This document shows, piece by piece, positions 59,948 through 64,000 of a stretch of DNA of 64,000 nt. How positions within the stretch are numbered: the first letter of the stretch is position 1; every line of letters begins with the position of its first letter. The DNA comes from Anthopleura xanthogrammica (taxonomy: Eukaryota > Cnidaria > Anthozoa > Actiniaria > Actiniidae). The notes beneath the pieces were generated by a model. That model did not search any database, had not been told where the DNA came from, and worked only from the letters and a program-made list of their open reading frames with translations. The stretch lies in assembly GCA_964019055.1 (NCBI GenBank), contig OZ025221.1:6230468-6294467 (forward strand). Direction: 5' to 3'. The position numbers and the translations under genes were made by a program.

Positions 59948-60660
59948 CATAACTGTGAAATTCTTCCCTCAAGTGGTTGAGTGATCACGCACAAAGCAAT
60001 ATTCAAGATGAGACTTTTGGGGTGGGAGGTTTGAAGCCATGCGGGCCCTAGTCCAGAGCTGGACCCACTTTTATCAATGCGCGTGCGGCAAGAACGAACC
60101 GAGTAGTGAAAGGAGACTGGTAAGAATCGTAAAGTTAACAACTTTACCATAACTGTGAAATTTCTCGCGCGCTGATTGGTCGAGAGCCGTGGTAAATAAG
60201 AGGACATACCGATAAATGACGAATCGCTCGCGCAAGGAGCAAGCGCGCGCTTCAAACGGCTTTTTCTTTCAAACTTTCGGAAATTTGTTTTTTACCATAG
60301 CAAAGTCAAATAAGAGATAAAAAAATGAAGAAAAAGTTTGGAAAAAAAAAAACGTTTGAAGCGCGCGCTTGCTTCTTGCGCGAGCGATTCGTCATTTATC
60401 GATATGTCCTCATATTTACAACGGCTCTCGACCAATCAGCGCGCGAGAAATTTCACAGTTATGGTAAAATTGTTAATTTTACGATTCTTACCAGTCTCCT
60501 TTCACTACTCGGTTCGTTCTTGCAGCTCGCGCATTGATAAAAGTGGGTCCAGCTCTGGACTAGGGCCCGCAAAGGGCCCGCATGGCTTCAAACACTCCCT
60601 GCCCAAAAGTCTCATCTTGAATATTGCTTTGTGCGTGATCACTCAACCACTTGGGAGAGA
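59948..60660. mobile_element. large palindromic foldback, arms about 330 bp
   Basis: The left arm (about 59948-60290) and right arm (about 60325-60660) are reverse complements at high identity, for example GAGCTGGACCCACTTTTATC against GATAAAAGTGGGTCCAGCTC. The right arm carries a small extra AAAGGGCCCGC duplication. Each arm yields a similar roughly 100-residue open frame on opposite strands. These frames translate CCAATCAGCGCGCG-type sequence and look incidental. Confidence 0.85.
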
Positions 60661-60994
60661 GAGGGACGAAAGGAAAAAAAAATACTTTTGTCTTTTCATC
60701 CCGAGCCCCCTCCGGCTGGGGATATTTGACTCGCAACCACGCAAACCCCCCCGGCCAAAAAAGGGCAAAAAATATGACTTTTAGAAAAACAAATTGCAGA
60801 AAAAAGGCCATTCTATTCAATAGTTCTATCAGCTCAATATCTGGTACCCGGTGTTAGCTTTTTTCGGGCGTCAGTTGTTATTATGGGGTCAGTTACCAAT
60901 GAATTCTATGTTTTCATTTTTATACTACTAAACAAAGACCAAATGAAGAATATTTATCATCCCGTTATATTTAGCATCCCGTTATATTTAGCAT

Positions 60995-61436
60995 CCCTTT
61001 ATATTTGTCTGATAAAATTGAGAAATTCCAAAGGAGAGCCCTTCGAATTATGTACCCTGACTTCCTGTACGCTGAAGCTCTAATAGCAAGGTCATCCCTC
61101 CCACGGCTTGACGAAAGATAAAAATCTCTTTGCGCCCAAACATTTGAGAAAATTGCCTGTGATCCGTCATCACGCCTACATTCGATCCTGCCACCGACCA
61201 AAGCCGATTCAAACGCCCGTACGTTGCGTAATGCATTCCATTTTTCTTTATTCAAATATAGGACTGAGAGGTTTAGAAGAAGCTTTTTCCCTAGTGCTGC
61301 CTGTCGCGGTTTTTAATAGAAACTTGTAGTAGAAATGTATTATAGAATGTTTTACAATTTCATCAAGTAAGTGTTGATTATATCGGACAATTAAAAAAGT
61401 ATTATTATTATCATTATTATTATTATTATTATTGTG
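60995..61436 (+). pseudogene. LINE 3' remnant (reverse-transcriptase ORF C-terminus), disrupted
   Basis: Plus-strand translation from about 61012 gives KIEKFQRRALRIMYPDFLYA, then LPRLDER, an in-frame TAA, then SLCAQTFEKI, LHSILPP and YRTERFRRSFFPSA, with a stop at 61314-61316. This is the conserved tail of CR1/Jockey-type LINEs. One internal stop and the loss of everything upstream show it is dead. A TTA-rich tail (about 61399-61434) follows, like the 3' microsatellite of such elements. Confidence 0.75.
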
Positions 61437-61621
61437 GTTTATTTCAACTTTTGTCTGACTTGACTTTTTACAGAAGATTGCGGAAATATGGAATAATTTC
61501 TAAGCAAAATTCTTAATTTCCGTAGAAATTTAGACAGCATACAAAGCCTTAACTATTTCACAACTCTGGGAAATTACCCATTTCTGACATCTGTATCAGT
61601 TCTATTCCATTGACAAGTCCT

Positions 61622-61624
61622 ACC

Positions 61625-61691
<67 letters not shown>

Positions 61692-61692
61692 T
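61622..61692. repeat. ATT microsatellite, about 70 bp
   Basis: Uninterrupted TTA units ending about 30 bp beyond the stop of the next gene, so probably in its 3' untranslated region. Confidence 0.95.
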
Positions 61693-61720
61693 ATCTATTA
61701 GCACAAACATGCACTGATGT

Positions 61721-62596
61721 TTAACAACCACCTGGGAGCCAGGCTGGTCCCCATGCTGCGATCTTCCTGTTTCTTCCACACTTGATCCCCACGCACCACC
61801 CAGATCCATGACTTTTATACAGGGACCTGCTATGAATGATGCTTCCTCTTTGGTACAATTGACCACGATACGAGCACATGCGCCGCTGTCCTGCCAAAAA
61901 CTTCCTTTCTTTGTTACAACTGAGTGATTTCCAGTTTATGAGGGCATTCTGTTTACAGGTTCCTTCGAAGCATCTTCCTGAGGACTGTCTGCGGAAAATC
62001 TCCATGCCATGACGATAGAAATGGCCTCCGTAAAAGCAACCCTTTTTCTTATTCTGAACATGGTCTCTTCCAGAGTGGCAATCAAAAGCAAGCCATGTGA
62101 TTATCTGCCCATCATTGTTACATCTTTTTCCGTAACATCTTTCACCACTAATCCACGTTTGGGAAATCTCACTTCCCAAGTCATACAACCATCCTCGAAA
62201 GTTACAACCAAGTGGGCGTTCTGTGGTAAGGTAGGGCGGTGCAGTTGTAGGGATTGTAGTTGGTCGAGATGTAGTGCTACAGCTCCAATCATCCCATGCA
62301 ATGATACTGCCATGGGTATCGCAATAAGTCCCGTAACACCATCCATACGATGAGCCGCGGGATATCTCGCTACCAGGGAGAAACCATCTACCGTTGTGAT
62401 AACATCCTACAGGAGTAGAGCTTGGAAGTAAAGTTGTTGGCTTTTCAGGAAGAGTAGTAGGCGTGGTTGTTGGGGAGGAGGTTGTTACAGCTGGAGAAGT
62501 ATTACCAGTCGACTTGGTCGAAGTCTGATTGTCTAAGTCTTGTCGACCACTGACCAGTGCAACAAAAGCAAAGTAAACTAAAATGGCTCGTTGCAT
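61721..62596 (-). CDS. secreted protein with four cysteine-rich (VWC-like) repeats
   Basis: Single-exon 291-residue protein. Residues 1-17 form a signal peptide (MQRAILVYFAFVALVSG). Residues 20-62 are Ser/Thr/Pro-rich and probably O-glycosylated. Four repeats follow, each with four cysteines (65/87/92/106, 131/154/159/173, 187/209/214/227 and 241/268/273/291), with pattern C-x3-G-x-hydrophobic-Tyr/Phe-x2-G-x-x-I, then G-x-C-[YFV]-x-G-x-x-C, then I-x-W and a final C. A second Thr/Pro linker (108-127) separates repeats 1 and 2; the last two repeats are basic. The half-domain resembles single-domain von Willebrand type C modules. Expected extracellular; function unknown. A TATATA at about 62717 lies about 120 bp upstream. 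Sixteen cysteines suggest two disulphides per repeat. Confidence 0.85.
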   Translation of the reverse strand: MQRAILVYFAFVALVSGRQDLDNQTSTKSTGNTSPAVTTSSPTTTPTTLPEKPTTLLPSSTPVGCYHNGRWFLPGSEISRGSSYGWCYGTYCDTHGSIIAWDDWSCSTTSRPTTIPTTAPPYLTTERPLGCNFRGWLYDLGSEISQTWISGERCYGKRCNNDGQIITWLAFDCHSGRDHVQNKKKGCFYGGHFYRHGMEIFRRQSSGRCFEGTCKQNALINWKSLSCNKERKFLAGQRRMCSYRGQLYQRGSIIHSRSLYKSHGSGWCVGIKCGRNRKIAAWGPAWLPGGC

Positions 62597-64000
62597 AGTG
62601 TGATCTGTGGTATGAGGCTGAAGTCACGAGATTCGATCTAAAATATGGAGAGATGAAATCAGCGAAATAACAAGGTATAAACTGTTAACCTATCAATTTG
62701 TGACGTGCTCCGCCACGTATATATCCCGACGTAGTCAATTGATAAAATTGATAATTGTTTTCAATTGATAAAAATTGATAATCAATTGATACTAGTTGAT
62801 AAACATTTACAATGTATAAAATATTTCAGTTAATTGAAGCAAGTTATGAGCTTGTAAATAGTCTGGATATCGAACATCCTCGATATCTCGTGCAGTCGAA
62901 CAAGAAAAGGCCGATATATTTTCGTATTCCAATGAGCTTATGGAATGTGCAAATAGACGCTATAGCCCTACAACTTTTTCCCTTTTCCCATACTAGTCTC
63001 TTATATATAGCCCTAAATCTATATATATTTTTGAACTTGTGATGTTAATATGGCATTGTGTTGTTAAATGCTACTCATGACGTGTGACGTCATAGTCTCC
63101 AGGTTGGGAGGATGATTGGAAATATTTAGCAGACGCAAATTGGAAGACTTAAGACATACTTCAAGAGTAGCCTTTCAGAATGTTGTTCACAATGAGTTAC
63201 TAGACTGTGTCAGGCGCCTGTCTGCGCTGTCTCTAATCACTACTTCTAACCTTGACAGGCATGGCATCAAATAATTACAAACTCAGGCAGGGGATCGAGG
63301 TAAATGTGTGAGAAAAGGGCAGCCTCTGCAGTTGTATACACTGTAGAAATCTGCTTTGAAAGTTTGAAAAACTATATCCGAAAATTCTACATAGTTATCT
63401 TTTTCACTGAAATGTTCCTTTTTATATGAACATTGACCAAACAGTACTTTAAATTTACAGTGCTAATATGTGCTACCTAATCGCAAAAACGTCTGATGGA
63501 TTTTTGAAAAGGATCCTAACTTGTAGGGATTATCCGTCCGATGCGTTTCAGGAATGAGTTATTTTTAGAACCGCAAAACCAATCACATTCATCGAAATTA
63601 CGCGCGCTGCGCTGTTTGGTTGGTTTGAGTTGAGCTGGCAAAAGATAAACAAGACGAAATAGACGAAAAGAAAATAACAATGGCGCTGTACTTGTGATTT
63701 TGGCATTGCATTGCGGGCACTCGAACCGTGAACACTTCGAGTTTTTTTGTCATTTTTTCATCGTCCATTCATGTTCAGAAACCGGATTCACAACTAGACG
63801 TTGACATCGTGTGTAGTTAGCTAGCCTAAACATAATGTCAGAGCCTTGTTGTGAATCTGGCTTCTGATTGGCAGATTAAAAAAAGTCAAAGAAACTTGAA
63901 GTGTTCACGGTTCGAGTGCCCTCACTGTAAAAGCTTCATAATAAAAAAATATTTCTGGATGAAAATTGCTTTGACACCTGAAAAACGTATTCAAAGATTA
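62597..64000. other. right flank without recognised gene
   Basis: Holds the promoter of the secreted-protein gene, an ATTGATAA-rich stretch (about 62737-62805) and a foldback at 63714-63922. Open frames such as 62812-63042 have no recognisable domain. A weak acceptor-like CCACAG just before the ATG could mark a 5' non-coding intron. Confidence 0.55.
63714..63922. mobile_element. hairpin MITE, about 208 bp
   Basis: The left GGGCACTCGAACCGTGAACA and right TGTTCACGGTTCGAGTGCCC ends are exact reverse complements. Pairing continues with mismatches to about 75 bp (GGATTCACAAC against GTTGTGAATC). Non-coding. Confidence 0.85.

Larger units (their letters stand above)
59326..61720. other. intergenic between the convergent ankyrin/SOCS and secreted-protein genes
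   Basis: Contains a polyadenylation signal, the large palindrome at 59948-60660, three short direct repeats of CATCCCGTTATATTTAG at about 60958-61010, a LINE 3' stub, and two ATT microsatellites. No intact gene. Confidence 0.65.

Noticed and set aside
59944..60784. Two similar proteins on opposite strands as a gene pair
   Set aside because: They are the two arms of a palindrome translated in opposite directions; the frames read repetitive CCAATCAGCGCGCG sequence.

Overview
The window reads as nuclear DNA of an animal, most likely an anthozoan cnidarian (sea anemone or stony coral). The evidence is AT-rich sequence, genes split by short GT-AG introns, metazoan protein families at near-human length, and a dense load of small foldback elements, homopolymeric G/C tracts and 3' LINE stubs. 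The species is an inference. No viral, bacterial or CRISPR material was seen.

Layout: 1-6100 is gene-poor and repeat-rich. CPSF4 (minus, 6101-11919) and PDAP1 (plus, 12299-15276) are divergent across a roughly 380 bp shared promoter. TRAF7 (minus, 17908-37068, 25 coding exons) converges on PDAP1 and carries a 2.8 kb (CAGT)n array in intron 2. PEF1/peflin (minus, 38762-43198) and RPL3 (minus, 43850-47820) follow. NDUFB10 (plus, 49892-51229) diverges from RPL3. An ankyrin/SOCS-box gene (plus, 56174-59325) and a secreted four-repeat cysteine-rich protein (minus, 61721-62596) lie near the right end. Exons were assembled by hand from splice sites, reading phase and remembered family sequence; all junctions keep frame.

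The genes do not form an operon-like unit. They are housekeeping or regulatory: mRNA 3'-end processing (CPSF4), an eIF4E/PDGF-associated phosphoprotein (PDAP1), ubiquitin/MAPK signalling (TRAF7), penta-EF-hand calcium signalling (PEF1), the ribosome (RPL3), complex I (NDUFB10), a probable Cullin-5 substrate adaptor (ASB-like), and a secreted protein of unknown role. Their adjacency is informative: RPL3-NDUFB10-TRAF7 and CPSF4-PDAP1 match gene neighbourhoods on human 16p13.3 and 7q22.1, which points to ancestral animal microsynteny.

Most of the remaining DNA is short inverted-repeat elements (at least fifteen foldbacks, several families present in two to four copies), a tRNA-derived SINE, and LINE 3' remnants. 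I found no convincing new multi-gene system. The strongest leads are the microsynteny, the secreted repeat protein, the plant-like short NDUFB10 whose only coding-region intron is largely made of three inverted repeats, and a nested transposon insertion that can be read back exactly.
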